Source: Halalkalibacter wakoensis JCM 9140 (lineage in GTDB: Bacteria; Bacillota; Bacilli; Bacillales; Bacillaceae_D). Taken from it: a DNA stretch of 41,131 bases. The position numbers and the translations under genes are program-made. Location: positions 1 to 41,131 of the forward strand of contig NZ_BAUT01000033.1 of assembly GCF_000513095.1 (NCBI RefSeq), given 5' to 3'. The notes beneath the pieces were generated by a model. It was not told where the DNA came from. It worked only from the letters and a program-made list of their open reading frames with translations, and made no database searches. Of the stretch, positions 1 through 10,378 are shown piece after piece. Each line of letters starts with the position of its first letter. Within the stretch, counting starts at the first letter, position 1.

Positions 1-27
1 CATTCCCCTGCTAGGGTTACTTTTACT
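1..27 (+). repeat. Right end of a type A dispersed repeat
   Basis: The first bases match the right terminus of the 116-bp type A element (CATTCCCCTGC) plus its usual flank (TAGGGTTACTTTTACT). The same junction is seen at 39287-39313. The rest of the element lies outside the window. Positions 28-249 contain no gene or element I can recognise. Confidence 0.75.
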
Positions 28-87
28 AACTTTAAGTTGTTACATTTTTTCATTTATAAGCTTTATTATTCTCTCCGGGTTCACTAG

Positions 88-1908
<1,821 letters not shown>

Positions 1909-1912
<4 letters not shown>

Positions 1913-1938
1913 GGGGATTAATCCCCTCAATATTATTT
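1909..1938 (+). terminator. Terminator after the alpha-glucosidase
   Basis: A perfect 22-bp palindrome (TTGAGGGGATT / AATCCCCTCAA) overlaps the stop codon and is followed by an A/T-rich tract (TATTATTT). The U-run is imperfect, but the stem is strong. Confidence 0.7.
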
Positions 1939-2040
1939 AAAGCTGGAAATAAAAAAGAGTAAGTGATTACCTTTAAGAAAATACATATTGTGTTGTCTAT
2001 ATGGACATGTTAGTATTAAAGGATGTTTAAATTTAGTACT

Positions 2041-2055
2041 TGGTGAAATTCACCA
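2041..2055 (+). promoter_or_regulatory. Inverted repeat in the cshA leader
   Basis: TGGTGAAATTCACCA is a perfect 7+1+7 palindrome ending three bases before the cshA ribosome-binding site (AAAGGGGA, 2058-2065). It could be a protein-binding site or a small hairpin that affects translation. The function is inference only. Confidence 0.3.
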
Positions 2056-2073
2056 GCAAAGGGGATTATATAT

Positions 2074-3573
2074 TTGACAACTTTTCATGATTTTAACTTG
2101 GACCATCAAGTGGTTCGAGCCGTAACAGAAATGGGATTTGAAGAAGCAACACCAATTCAAGTAGCAACCATTCCAACTGCATTAGAAGGAAAAGACATTA
2201 TTGGGCAAGCGCAAACGGGCACAGGAAAAACAGGTGCTTTCGGTATTCCGCTCATTAACCGAATTAATGTTGAAGAAGCACATGTTCAAGCACTTATCCT
2301 TGCCCCTACACGAGAGCTTGCGAATCAAGTCGCAGAGTCACTCGTTACTTTTGGTAAGCATAAAGGCGTTCGTACGGTTGTCGTGTATGGTGGCCAGGAC
2401 ATGCGTAAACAAATCAATGATTTGAAACGTAAACCGCATGTAGTTGTAGCCACTCCAGGTCGTTTAATGGACCATATGAGAAGAAAAACGATTCGTTTAA
2501 ACGATGTTAACATGGTTGTTTTAGATGAAGCAGATGAAATGCTAAATATGGGCTTTGTTGAAGACATCGAAACGATCTTAAAAGAAGTACCAACCGAGCG
2601 CCAAACGCTTTTATTCTCAGCAACGATGCCAAAGCGTATTGAAAAGCTTGCCCAGCAATTTATGAAAGACCCAGAATTAATTGCTGTAAAATCAAAAGAA
2701 GTAACGATGGAAAACATTGAACAGCAATATGTTGAAGTTCACGAAAAAGAAAAGTTTGATATGCTTAGTCGTTTTATGGATATTCACTCACCAGAGCTTG
2801 CGATTGTTTTTGGTCGTACAAAGCGACGTGTAGATGAGTTGTCTGAAGCGTTAATCAAACGTGGTTACCGTGCAGAAGGGATTCACGGAGATTTAAACCA
2901 ATCTAAGCGTGATAGTGTCTTACGTAAATTCAAAGGCGGTTTAATTGATGTATTGGTTGCAACGGATGTAGCAGCTCGTGGCTTGGATATTAGTGGTGTA
3001 ACTCATGTGTATAACTTTGACCTTCCACAAGATCCAGAAAGCTATGTTCACCGTATCGGCCGTACAGGTCGTGCAGGTAAATCAGGGGTAGCAATGACTT
3101 TTGCAACGCCGCGTGAGATGGATCATGTTCGTGCAATTGAACAAATCACGAAGAAAAAGATGACAAAGGTTCAAAAACCTACGTTCGAACAAGCGATAAA
3201 AGGCCAGCAAGAGCTTGCTATTGCACAGTTGCGTGAAGTGGTTGCGAGCGGAGATGCTGATAGCTACCGCAAAGCAGCAAAAGATTTACTACAAGAAACA
3301 GATGCAACAACTGCACTTGCAGCTGCGTTAAAACTTCTAACAAAAGAACCAGATACAACGCCGGTTAAATTAACTGGAGAAGCACCATTACGTGTGAAAA
3401 AACGCCGTGATGGTGGCGGAGGAAGTGGCGGTGGAAAGCCGTACCGTAAACGTCGTGATCGTGATGATCGTAGAAGAGGTCAGTTCAAAGGCAAAGATGA
3501 ACGAGGCGGCGGAAGACGTCAAGGTGGCAGAGGCGGCCAAGGTGGTCAACAACGCAAAGCAAAGAACGCTTAA
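2074..3573 (+). CDS. cshA: DEAD-box ATP-dependent RNA helicase CshA
   Basis: ATP-dependent RNA helicase that unwinds RNA in mRNA turnover and ribosome assembly. In Bacillus, CshA is known to associate with the RNA degradosome. The start is TTG 2074, with AAAGGGGA 9 bases upstream; homologues begin at the same place (MTTFHDFNL). Motifs in order: Q motif (EEATPIQ), Walker A AQTGTGKT near residue 50, PTRELA, TPGR, DEAD in [23 protein letters not shown], and [10 protein letters not shown]. The last 60 or so residues are a Gly/Arg/Lys-rich tail ([14 protein letters not shown]), the RNA-binding extension that separates CshA from shorter DEAD proteins. The full length of 499 residues and an uninterrupted frame fit the family. 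It is a single-gene unit with its own terminator. Confidence 0.95.
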   Translation: MTTFHDFNLDHQVVRAVTEMGFEEATPIQVATIPTALEGKDIIGQAQTGTGKTGAFGIPLINRINVEEAHVQALILAPTRELANQVAESLVTFGKHKGVRTVVVYGGQDMRKQINDLKRKPHVVVATPGRLMDHMRRKTIRLNDVNMVVLDEADEMLNMGFVEDIETILKEVPTERQTLLFSATMPKRIEKLAQQFMKDPELIAVKSKEVTMENIEQQYVEVHEKEKFDMLSRFMDIHSPELAIVFGRTKRRVDELSEALIKRGYRAEGIHGDLNQSKRDSVLRKFKGGLIDVLVATDVAARGLDISGVTHVYNFDLPQDPESYVHRIGRTGRAGKSGVAMTFATPREMDHVRAIEQITKKKMTKVQKPTFEQAIKGQQELAIAQLREVVASGDADSYRKAAKDLLQETDATTALAAALKLLTKEPDTTPVKLTGEAPLRVKKRRDGGGGSGGGKPYRKRRDRDDRRRGQFKGKDERGGGRRQGGRGGQGGQQRKAKNA

Positions 3574-3577
3574 ACAA

Positions 3578-3610
3578 AAAGAAGCTGACCTTATGGGTCA
3601 GCTTCTTTAA
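3578..3610 (+). terminator. Terminator of cshA
   Basis: A 13-bp perfect stem (AAAGAAGCTGACC / GGTCAGCTTCTTT) closed by the loop TTATG, beginning four bases after the stop codon. Confidence 0.9.
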
Positions 3611-3659
3611 ATTTATGAACAAATAGTAAATAATGTAAGAGTATTATTAAGATTCATGA

Positions 3660-3779
3660 CTATAGGTTGTTCCACTCAGTTGCTGTTGGTATAGTAACAG
3701 TGGCAACAATGAATTTTTTTCATTGTAATACCCCCTTAGCTTCTTTTTTGGTTAGAGACCATCCTCTAACCTTTTTTTA
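3660..3779 (+). ncRNA. Possible small RNA or leader with its own terminator
   Basis: The 426-base gap before glnA has no convincing ORF but contains three consecutive inverted repeats. These are GTTGCTGTT...AACAGTGGCAAC (imperfect, about 3679-3707), CAATGAA/TTCATTG around a T-run (3706-3724), and a strong terminator GGTTAGAG/CTCTAACC followed by seven T residues (3750-3779). No transcript from cshA should need it, since cshA has its own terminator. This suggests an independent short transcript. I could not identify a good promoter (TATTAT at 3642 lacks a -35), nor does it match any RNA family I know. Confidence 0.3.
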
Positions 3780-3892
3780 TTGAAAAAACAATAAAATAAA
3801 TTTTAAGAAAATTCCCATATAAGAAAGCCTTTCCATTCCTTTAGTGATAGGAATTCTCCCAGATTGAAGCAACCGTACAACAACATAAACTG

Positions 3893-3909
3893 TGTTAGAT
3901 TATCTTACA
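3893..3909 (+). promoter_or_regulatory. GlnR/TnrA box 1 of glnA
   Basis: TGTTAGATTATCTTACA is an exact match to the GlnR/TnrA consensus TGTNA-N7-TNACA. Its centre (3901) lies about 50 bp upstream of the transcription start predicted from the promoter at 3916-3944. In B. subtilis, TnrA-activated promoters have their site at that distance. Confidence 0.85.
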
Positions 3910-3915
3910 TACCCA

Positions 3916-3944
3916 TTGCATGAAAGCCCGGAACCCCTTAAAGT
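3916..3944 (+). promoter_or_regulatory. Predicted glnA promoter
   Basis: TTGCAT (3916-3921), a 17-base spacer and TAAAGT (3939-3944) form a moderate sigma-A promoter with predicted start near 3951. The weak hexamers suit an activator-dependent promoter. It is placed between the two GlnR/TnrA boxes. Confidence 0.5.
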
Positions 3945-3961
3945 AAAACATAACAAATCGA

Positions 3962-3978
3962 TGTCACATATCATTACA
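3962..3978 (+). promoter_or_regulatory. GlnR/TnrA box 2 of glnA
   Basis: TGTCACATATCATTACA is a second exact match to TGTNA-N7-TNACA. It is about 19 bp downstream of the predicted start and just ahead of the ribosome-binding site AAAAGGAAG. From this position a bound protein would be expected to repress or block elongation. Confidence 0.8.
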
Positions 3979-3999
3979 TGAAAAGGAAGTGTTTAAAAA

Positions 4000-5357
4000 A
4001 TGTCAGTATCTACACCAACAAGGGAAAGTCTAGTTCAAACAATTAAGGAAACAATTGAGAAAAAGAATGTAGAGCTTCTTCACGTGCAATTTGTCGATAT
4101 TGAGGGAACACTTAAACATGTTACAGTTACTGCTGAACAAATAGACCAAGTAATCGATGGGAAAGTTATGTTTGACGGTTCATCTATTACTGGATTTACA
4201 CCAATTAACCAATCTGATCTTTACTTAGATCCAGATTTAACTACATTTGCTGTATTGCCTTGGACAGAGCAAGAAGGTTACTCAGAAGCGCGCTTCTTAT
4301 GTAGCGTAAAAAAGCCTGATGGCTCAGACTTTGATGGCGATCCACGTAACGTTTTAAAGAAAACAGTTAAGCGTGCAAAAGATCAAGGTTATTCAATCAG
4401 TGTTGGACCTGAGCTTGAGTTCTTCTTATTTAAGACGGACGAAAATGGTCAACCAACATTAGATACACAAGATAAAGGTGGATACTTTGAGCCATCTCCA
4501 AAAGACTTAGGTGAAAAAGTACGTCTTGAAATCTATAAAGCTTTGAAAATGATGAACTTCACTATTGAAGCTTCTCACCACGAAGTTGCAATTGGTCAAC
4601 ACGAAATTAACTTTAAATATGCGGATGCACTAGGTTCTGCAGATGCTGCTACAACATACAAATGGGTTGTTAAAACAGTTGCTCAACAATTTGGTTACCA
4701 TGCAACATTCATGCCAAAGCCACTTGCTGGTGAAAACGGAAGTGGAATGCACGTAAACATTTCATTATTCGATGAAGAGAAGCAAGAAAATGCGTTCTAT
4801 GATGAGTCTAACGAACTAGGATTATCTGAAAAAGCATATCAGTTCATCGCTGGTCTAATGGATAACGTTAAGGATTTCGTTGCAGTAACAAACCCACTAG
4901 TAAACTCTTATAAGCGTTTAGTACCAGGATATGAAGCACCTTGCTACATCGCATGGTCTGCATCTAACCGTTCTGCTCTTATTCGTATCCCAGCAACACG
5001 TGGTGCGGTACTCGTGTAGAAATCCGTTGCCCAGATCCATCAGCTAACCCTTACTTTGCATTCGCAATCATTGCAGCTGCTGGTTTAGATGGTGTTGATC
5101 GTGATTTAACAGTAGCTCCAGCTACAAATGCGGATATTTTCCACATGAGCAAAGATGAGCTAGACGCTCGTGGTATCGAAAACTTACCTACTAGCTTAGA
5201 AGCTGCACTTGAGCGCTTCGCTACTGGTGAAATTGGTAAACAAACATTTGGAGAGCATGCATTTAATGAGTACGTAGCATTAAAGCAAGCTGAGTGTGAT
5301 GACTACCGTTTAGCAGTAACAGATTGGGAAGTTGCGGCTTACCAAAGCAAATTCTAA
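4000..5357 (+). CDS. glnA: Type I glutamine synthetase, one frameshift
   Basis: ATP-dependent ligation of ammonia to glutamate to give glutamine; a cytoplasmic dodecamer. Seen: VMFDGSSITGF, GPELEFFLF, GGYFEPSPKD, NGSGMHVN, the loop NPLVNSYKRLVPGYEAPCY, and NRSALIRIPATRG. The frame breaks near 5003 (GGTGCGGTACT; one base restores GVGTRVEIRCPDPSANPY) and runs to 5357, giving about 452 residues against 444 in B. subtilis GlnA. The gene stands alone: no glnR precedes it, as one does in the usual Bacillus glnRA operon. Aligned from memory with B. subtilis GlnA, the Arg62 used in glutamine feedback (GFVRIEESD) is Pro68 here (GFTPINQSD). It may therefore be a second, nitrogen-limitation glutamine synthetase rather than the housekeeping one. 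The single-base loss is probably technical. Confidence 0.93.
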
Positions 5358-5362
5358 TTAGT

Positions 5363-5402
5363 AAAAAAGCAGTTGAGATTTCGATCTCAACTGCTTTTTT
5401 TT
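5363..5402 (+). terminator. Terminator of glnA
   Basis: A long perfect stem (AAAAAAGCAGTTGAGAT pairing with ATCTCAACTGCTTTTTT) closed by the tetraloop TTCG. Between here and the rarD terminator (5403-5544) I see no gene. Confidence 0.95.
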
Positions 5403-5544
5403 ATGTGATAAGGACGAAAGAGAGCTGAGGTGGAAGAGAAAAGTACTTCATAACGGTGATGAAAGACAAAACTAAACAGAACTTCAGGGGAAAAGTCTTT
5501 CATAAATTCAGACCGGTTTATAGAGACTTTGAATATGACTTGAT

Positions 5545-5580
5545 ACAAACAAGCAAAAACGCACTGTTTAACAGTGCGTT
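5545..5580 (-). terminator. Terminator of rarD
   Basis: An 11-bp perfect stem (AACGCACTGTT / AACAGTGCGTT, 5558-5580). On the minus strand it is followed by a T-rich run (GTTTTTGC), downstream of the rarD stop. Confidence 0.8.
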
Positions 5581-5664
5581 CTGTATTCAAATTATAGTGT
5601 TCATTTGTATAAGTCTGGATGATTCCTCACAATACTGTACTCGTTAACTTGAACAATGCCCTCA

Positions 5665-6614
5665 TTATGAAGCTTTTGGCTCGTGTTTATGATTTGACTT
5701 AAACAATCTTCTCGTAATCTTTTTAAAAGCAGTTGTTTTGGATGTTGTAAAAATAAATAACCCTACCCAGATAAATAAAAAGGCTAAGAACTGTATGTGT
5801 GAAAAAGGTTCTTTGTATAAAAAGATTCCAATTAATAACATAATGGTTGGAGCCATATATTGCAGAAACCCTATTAGGGATAACGGAATTCGTCTTGCTC
5901 CAATGGCAAACAATAGAAGAGGAATTGCTGTAACGGCTCCTGCGCCTATAAGTAACCACGTTGTGCCGTTTTCAATGGAAACAAAAGCTTGTTCATAGGT
6001 TGGCTGTTGATAGAGCCATGTTATAAATAGTAAAGCAAAAGGTGTCATCAATAAAGTTTCAATTGTAAGCCCAACCATCGCACTAGCATTTAATAGTTTT
6101 TTTATTAAACCATAGAAAGCAAATGAAAAAGCTAGAAATAGAGCAGCCCATGGAACGACGCCATAGAAAAGAGTCATGATGGCAACACCGATAAAGCTAA
6201 GGCGACCGACACCGCCTGCCACCGTGTGAATCGTTCTTTTAAGAAAAGCATGGCTAAAAGCACATTAATAAGTGGATTGATGTAATACCCTAAACTGGCT
6301 TCAATCACACGGTCGCTATTAACGGCCCAAATAAAAACAAACCAATTTATTGTGATTACACAAGATGCTAAAATAATACCAATTGCTGTACGAAAATGAG
6401 TGAAAATAGAGACAAGCTCTTTCCATCCTGAAAGCAATTGTTTTCGAACGGTTAAAATAAGAATCATGATAACCAATGACCAAATGATTCGGTGAGCGAG
6501 AACTTCGCCAGCTGAAACAGGTTCTAACAGTTTCCAATATAAAGGAAGAACTCCCCAAATTAAGTAAGCTCCAATGGCTGCAATTACACCTAATTGATGC
6601 TCGGACTGCTGCAT
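5665..6614 (-). CDS. rarD: EamA-family transporter RarD, one frameshift
   Basis: RarD-type integral membrane protein of the drug/metabolite (EamA) superfamily with about ten hydrophobic segments; the substrate is not established. The start at 6614 follows GGGAGAGGAAG. The N-terminal half (LGVIAAIGAYLIWGVLPLYW, EVLAHRIIWS, NWFVFIWAVN, EASLGYYINPL, LFLKERFTRWQ) is read to about 6193. There a base is missing in an A-run (ATAAAGC on the plus strand) and the frame shifts to continue IGVAIMTLFYGVVPWAALFLAFSF, KKLLNASAMVGLTIETLLM and so on. The corrected protein is about 316 residues, normal for RarD. It is convergent with glnA and divergent from the pgmB-sacA unit. Confidence 0.85.
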
Positions 6615-6715
6615 ATCTCTACTTCCTCTCCCTTTTGTGTAGCTTCATTTTACACAAATTAACAGCAAATTCATATAAAAACTTTTCGGTTTCCTAAATA
6701 AAAGGAGGATGAACA

Positions 6716-7411
6716 TTGAAACAAATAAAAGCTGTTATTTTCGATATGGATGGGGTCATCTCTAATACCGTCCACTTACATTACATAGTTAATGAAAAAG
6801 TTGCCAATCACGTTGGTGTTTCCTTTAATGAAGAATGGAATCAAAAGTTACAAGGTCTAAGTCGAAGAGCCACAGTTGAAGCGATTGTTGAAAAGTCAGG
6901 AGAATCTGTAACAGAAGATGAACTTGAACAATTATGTGAATTAAAAAAAGACCAATACATAGAGTTGATCAATGAGCTAACAAGTGAGGACGCTCAACCA
7001 GGCATACGTTCCTTCATTGAAGAGTTGAAGAAAAGAAGTGTGAAAATGGTTGTGGCATCGGCGAGTCAAAATGCAGTGAGAGTTTTAGCGAGACTTAACT
7101 TACTTGATTATTTTGATGGAGTCGTGGATGTAACCAAATTAAGGAGAGGGAAACCAGATCCAGAAATTTTTTTGAAAGCAGCTGAAATGATCAATGTTTT
7201 ACCAAGTCAATGTGTGGCTATAGAAGATGGAGAGGCTGGATTAACAGGAATTCTGCAAACGGAGATGTTTTCCGTTGGTGTTGGGAGTGAGACTTCTTTA
7301 AGGAGAGCGGATTTGACGCTTTCTACGACAAAAGAATTAACTGTTTTTACATTAGAGGAAGCGCTTAATGAGCGAGATAAGACAATATCTAGTGATTGTG
7401 AGCGAAGGTAA
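6716..7411 (+). CDS. pgmB: Beta-phosphoglucomutase
   Basis: HAD-superfamily enzyme interconverting beta-glucose-1-phosphate and glucose-6-phosphate. The start is TTG 6716 with a strong AAAGGAGG seven bases upstream. Seen: the nucleophile motif VIFDMDGVISNT (Asp10 and Asp12), the cap-domain substrate motif GLSRRATVE, ASASQNAVR (motif II and substrate specificity), KPDPEIF (motif III Lys) and IEDGEAGLTG (motif IV acids). Its 231 residues are typical. It lies 34-70 bases upstream of the sucrose-6-phosphate hydrolase and is probably cotranscribed with it. Beta-glucose-1-phosphate normally comes from a disaccharide phosphorylase, and none is in the window; the substrate source is unknown. A related sugar-phosphate phosphatase cannot be fully excluded. 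Confidence 0.85.
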   Translation: MKQIKAVIFDMDGVISNTVHLHYIVNEKVANHVGVSFNEEWNQKLQGLSRRATVEAIVEKSGESVTEDELEQLCELKKDQYIELINELTSEDAQPGIRSFIEELKKRSVKMVVASASQNAVRVLARLNLLDYFDGVVDVTKLRRGKPDPEIFLKAAEMINVLPSQCVAIEDGEAGLTGILQTEMFSVGVGSETSLRRADLTLSTTKELTVFTLEEALNERDKTISSDCERR

Positions 7412-7481
7412 TACCGTTTGCCAAGACACAAGGAGGTAGGATAAGATGGTTTCACGAAACGAGACAAAAGGAGCTAGAATC

Positions 7482-8930
7482 ATGTCAGATTTAGATCAAC
7501 AGTTACGCAAGCAAGCCTATGAGGAGGTAAATAAGCAGAAAGAAGTTGTTGAGTCAGACCCTTATCGTTTGGCCTATCATGTGATGCCTCCAGTTGGATT
7601 GTTAAATGACCCCAATGGATTTATCCAATATGATGGGGTGTATCATTTATTTTATCAATGGAATCCGTTTAAAACAGAACATGGTGCCAAGTTTTGGGGA
7701 CATTATACGTCAAAGGATCTTGTTCATTGGGAGCACCAAGACATTACGCTAACACCGAGTGATTGGTTTGATAAAAACGGTTGTTATTCAGGCAGTGCGA
7801 TTGAGCATGATGGGAAGATGTATTTGTTTTATACAGGCAATGTAAAGGATGAAAACAACAACCGTGAAACGTATCAAGTCATGGTTGAATCTAAAGACGG
7901 GGTGCACTTTGAGAAAAAAGGGGTTGTGGTTCATCTACCGGAGGGATACACTCCGCATTTCCGTGATCCAAAAGTATGGAAACATGAAGAATTCTTTTAC
8001 ATGATTATCGGCGCTCAAAGTCATGACGAGACAGGAAAAGCTGTACTTTTACGTTCGGATGATTTAGAAAATTGGGAGCATCTTGGCGCGATTGCTGGAG
8101 CACATGTGGGTCCTTTTGAGGACTTTGGCTATATGTGGGAATGTCCGGATTTGTTTGAGCTTAATGGACAAGATGTGTTGGTTTTTTCACCTCAAGGATT
8201 AGAGCCGAACGGAATTTATTATCAAAACCTTTATCAAGCTGGCTATGTGGTTGGAAATGTAGATTATGATTCCGTCCAATACAAGCATGGGGACTTTGTT
8301 GAATTGGATCGTGGGTTTGAATTTTATGCACCTCAAACAACAGAGGATGATAAAGGACGTCGAATCATGATTGGTTGGCTTGGATTGCCAGAAGAACGGG
8401 AAGACGCTCATCCGACAATTGAACATAAATGGATTCATGCGATGACGTTGCCAAGAGAGCTGAAGCTAATTGATGGCAAGGTTTATCAACTTCCTGTAGA
8501 AGAGTTGGAACAGTTACGAGGCGAAGGAGTCAAACATGAAGCTGTTGAACTTGGCGAGAAAGCTCAAGCACTAGAAGGTGTTGAAGGGGATGTGTTGGAA
8601 ATAAACGTAGAAACCCTTGAGACAGTGACGAATGAGATTACAATCCATATTCGTAACCATGCCAATCTCGTCTATAATCCGATTGATAAATTATTCAAGC
8701 TAGATCGGATTAGTTATGTCGATGGTGAAACAGTTGAAGAGAGATTTTGTCACCTTCAACAACTAAAGAGCGTCCGTATTTTCCTTGATACATCTTCCAT
8801 AGAAGTGTTCATTAACGGCGGTGAAGAAGTGTTTACGGCTCGTATTTACCCAGATGTGAATGAGAACGGAATTTCATTTGCAGCTGAAGGAGAGGAAAAG
8901 GTAACGATTGAAGCGTGGAAATTGAAATAG
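7482..8930 (+). CDS. sacA: Sucrose-6-phosphate hydrolase (GH32)
   Basis: Cleaves sucrose-6-phosphate, the product of PTS uptake, into glucose-6-phosphate and fructose. GH32 signatures: LLNDPNGF (nucleophile Asp43), FRDPKVW (transition-state Asp) and MWECPDLF (acid/base Glu), followed by a C-terminal beta-sandwich ending in a motif like the family's DxSSVEVFIN (here DTSSIEVFINGGEEVF). There are two in-frame starts, each with a good ribosome-binding site: ATG 7446 (AGGAGGT, 8 bases) and ATG 7482 (AAAGGAG, 7 bases). I chose 7482 because the protein then begins MSDLDQQLRKQAYEEV, aligning with SacA of B. subtilis (from memory). The protein has 482 residues. It functions with the sucrose PTS permease at 10540, which is in a separate transcription unit. 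Confidence 0.93.
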   Translation: MSDLDQQLRKQAYEEVNKQKEVVESDPYRLAYHVMPPVGLLNDPNGFIQYDGVYHLFYQWNPFKTEHGAKFWGHYTSKDLVHWEHQDITLTPSDWFDKNGCYSGSAIEHDGKMYLFYTGNVKDENNNRETYQVMVESKDGVHFEKKGVVVHLPEGYTPHFRDPKVWKHEEFFYMIIGAQSHDETGKAVLLRSDDLENWEHLGAIAGAHVGPFEDFGYMWECPDLFELNGQDVLVFSPQGLEPNGIYYQNLYQAGYVVGNVDYDSVQYKHGDFVELDRGFEFYAPQTTEDDKGRRIMIGWLGLPEEREDAHPTIEHKWIHAMTLPRELKLIDGKVYQLPVEELEQLRGEGVKHEAVELGEKAQALEGVEGDVLEINVETLETVTNEITIHIRNHANLVYNPIDKLFKLDRISYVDGETVEERFCHLQQLKSVRIFLDTSSIEVFINGGEEVFTARIYPDVNENGISFAAEGEEKVTIEAWKLK

Positions 8931-8943
8931 AATAATTATATGG

Positions 8944-8976
8944 AGACTTGCTTACACGGTGTGGGCAGGTCTTTTT
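8944..8976 (+). terminator. Terminator of pgmB-sacA
   Basis: The stem AGACTTGC / GCAGGTCT (one G-T pair), extended by TACAC/GTGTG, is followed by TTTTTC, 14 bases after the sacA stop. The remaining gap to 9249 is filled by a type B repeat. Confidence 0.8.
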
Positions 8977-9020
8977 CGGTCAGTTTTTATAAAAGAGTTG
9001 AAGAAAGATTATTGCTCGAA

Positions 9021-9147
9021 GTGAAATGGAGCGGAAGCCACTCGACTCCTGCGGGAAATAGAGGTAGGGCCGAGACACCTCTGGCGTAGCCGAGGAGGCT
9101 CGGCACCTCCTTGCGGGTGCGAGTGGTTGCAGCGCAATGGAACGAAC
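9021..9147 (+). repeat. Type B dispersed repeat, copy 1 (no insert)
   Basis: It runs from GTGAAATGGAGCGGAAGCCA to AGCGCAATGGAACGAAC, with inverted arms CCACTCG / CGAGTGG and a core CTCCTGCGGGAAATAGAGGT...GCCGAGGAGGCTCGG. The same element recurs at 33711, and in split form around 16331-16880, 24271-24813 and 39139-39654. It spans no gene. Confidence 0.85.
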
Positions 9148-9249
9148 ATGGGAAAACCAAATAACCTTTTATACAAAAGAAGAGTCGCAAAAATTATCAA
9201 AAATGGATAAAATTGTTTTGTTATGATAAAGACAGAAGGGAGCGGTTTG

Positions 9250-10155
9250 ATGAGGGATCAATATGTAAAAGCGGTTCAGCGTTCTATCTCTTATATGGAG
9301 GAGCATGTCAAAGAGGCCATGTCGGCAGAGAAAATAGCTGAACATGTTGCTTATTCCCCTTTTCACTTCCACCGAATCTTTCAATCTGTAACGGGCATGT
9401 CATTAACGGAGTATATGAGGCGTCGTCGCTTAACACATGCCGCTTATGACTTAGTTATGACAGATCAAAAGATCATTGATATCGCTGTAAACTATCATTT
9501 TTCATCGCAAGAATCATTCACGAGAGCTTTCAAACAATTATTCCATATCAGTCCAGCAAAATATCGTCGGTTTACTCGAAACTTAATGTTTAAAAAGGAG
9601 GAGATGCCCTTGGATAATATAATGCCTAAAGGATGGTTACCTAGTGGTTCCAACCCTTTTGATTATGAAATGGGAGTGGATTTTCAAACGGTTCATAGTG
9701 GAAGGGCTGCAGGTGTCATTCGAGCAAAACGAAAGAATGTTCAAGGTTTTGGAACGATGATGCAAATGTTTAAGGCGAAAAAGTATCGTGACAAACGGAT
9801 TCGTTTTGCTGCTTTCGTGAAATCAGAACAAGTGGATCAATGGGCAGGCTTATGGATGCGAGTTGACGGAGAAGCAGATGAAATTTTAGCTTTTGACAAT
9901 ATGGAATCACGTGCTATTAAAGGAACGACTAACTGGAATCAATACGAAATAGTTCTAGATGTACCAAGTGACGGTGCAATCATTAGCATTGGTTTGCTCC
10001 TATGTGGAACAGGAACGGTTTGGATTGATCATATAACGTTTGAAGAGGTAGATGAGACGGTTCCAGTTACTTCGAACAATTCTTTGCAGGATCTTCTCAA
10101 TGAACCAATCAACTTACAATTTGAATTAGACTTTACGGAGGAAGGAACTGAATAG
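9250..10155 (+). CDS. AraC-family transcriptional regulator with C-terminal sandwich-like domain
   Basis: DNA-binding regulator of unknown target. The start is ATG 9250 (AAGGGAGCGG upstream); an in-frame ATG at 9223 lacks a ribosome-binding site. The two AraC helix-turn-helix segments are at the N-terminus: residues about 25-48 (AEKIAEHVAYSPFHFHRIFQ) and 73-98 (IIDIAVNYHFSSQESFTRAF), ending in HISPAKYRR. From about residue 130 the protein changes to a beta-rich region without an AraC motif (WAGLWMRVDGEAD, IISIGLLLCGTGTVWIDHIT). This resembles the carbohydrate-binding-like ligand domains attached to some Bacillus AraC proteins. A sugar or stress ligand is inference. A 43-residue ORF follows with a two-base overlap-like junction. 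Confidence 0.82.
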   Translation: MRDQYVKAVQRSISYMEEHVKEAMSAEKIAEHVAYSPFHFHRIFQSVTGMSLTEYMRRRRLTHAAYDLVMTDQKIIDIAVNYHFSSQESFTRAFKQLFHISPAKYRRFTRNLMFKKEEMPLDNIMPKGWLPSGSNPFDYEMGVDFQTVHSGRAAGVIRAKRKNVQGFGTMMQMFKAKKYRDKRIRFAAFVKSEQVDQWAGLWMRVDGEADEILAFDNMESRAIKGTTNWNQYEIVLDVPSDGAIISIGLLLCGTGTVWIDHITFEEVDETVPVTSNNSLQDLLNEPINLQFELDFTEEGTE

Positions 10156-10156
10156 T

Positions 10157-10288
10157 GTGAGGACTAAAAGAAAAAAGTCAGCTGATAAGCATTTATGGAT
10201 TCCTGATGTAATTGGGATGTTTATTGAACTATTTCTTTATGCACCGAGGTTGATTGTACGTGTGATAAGAGCCATTTTCACAAATTAA
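10157..10288 (+). CDS. Small basic hypothetical protein (43 aa)
   Basis: A short ORF starting at GTG 10157, two bases after the stop of the AraC regulator and therefore likely cotranslated with it. GGAGGAAGG (10138-10146) lies about 10 bases upstream. The protein has a Lys/Arg-rich N-terminus (RTKRKKSADKH) followed by WIPDVIGMFIELFLYAPRL and a hydrophobic/basic tail, consistent with a membrane-associated amphipathic peptide. I recognise no family. It ends just before the sucrose permease promoter. A chance ORF remains possible, but the placement and ribosome-binding site favour a real gene. Confidence 0.5.
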   Translation: MRTKRKKSADKHLWIPDVIGMFIELFLYAPRLIVRVIRAIFTN

Positions 10289-10325
10289 AAAAAATATTAC
10301 CAATTTAAATTTTAAGCAAAATCAA

Positions 10326-10354
10326 TTGACGAGTGATCGTAAAAGTTGTAAACT
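10326..10354 (+). promoter_or_regulatory. Promoter of the sucrose PTS permease gene
   Basis: TTGACG (10326-10331), a 17-base spacer and TAAACT (10349-10354) form a good sigma-A promoter with predicted start near 10361, upstream of the RNA antiterminator site. Confidence 0.8.
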
Positions 10355-10367
10355 GAAAGCGTAATCA
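10354..10367 (+). promoter_or_regulatory. cre (CcpA) site at the sucrose permease promoter
   Basis: TGAAAGCGTAATCA fits the loose cre consensus TGNAANCGNWNNCW. It overlaps the -10 end and predicted start, a position that gives catabolite repression by CcpA. Confidence 0.65.
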
Positions 10368-10378
10368 ACAGAATATGC

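Noticed and set aside
4989-5145. Programmed frameshifting in glnA
   Set aside because: No slippery heptamer is present, and the same one-base loss occurs in ten other places in unrelated genes. An artefact is simpler.
5456-5647. Short plus-strand ORF between glnA and rarD
   Set aside because: It runs through the rarD terminator, has no ribosome-binding site and shows no protein-like pattern.
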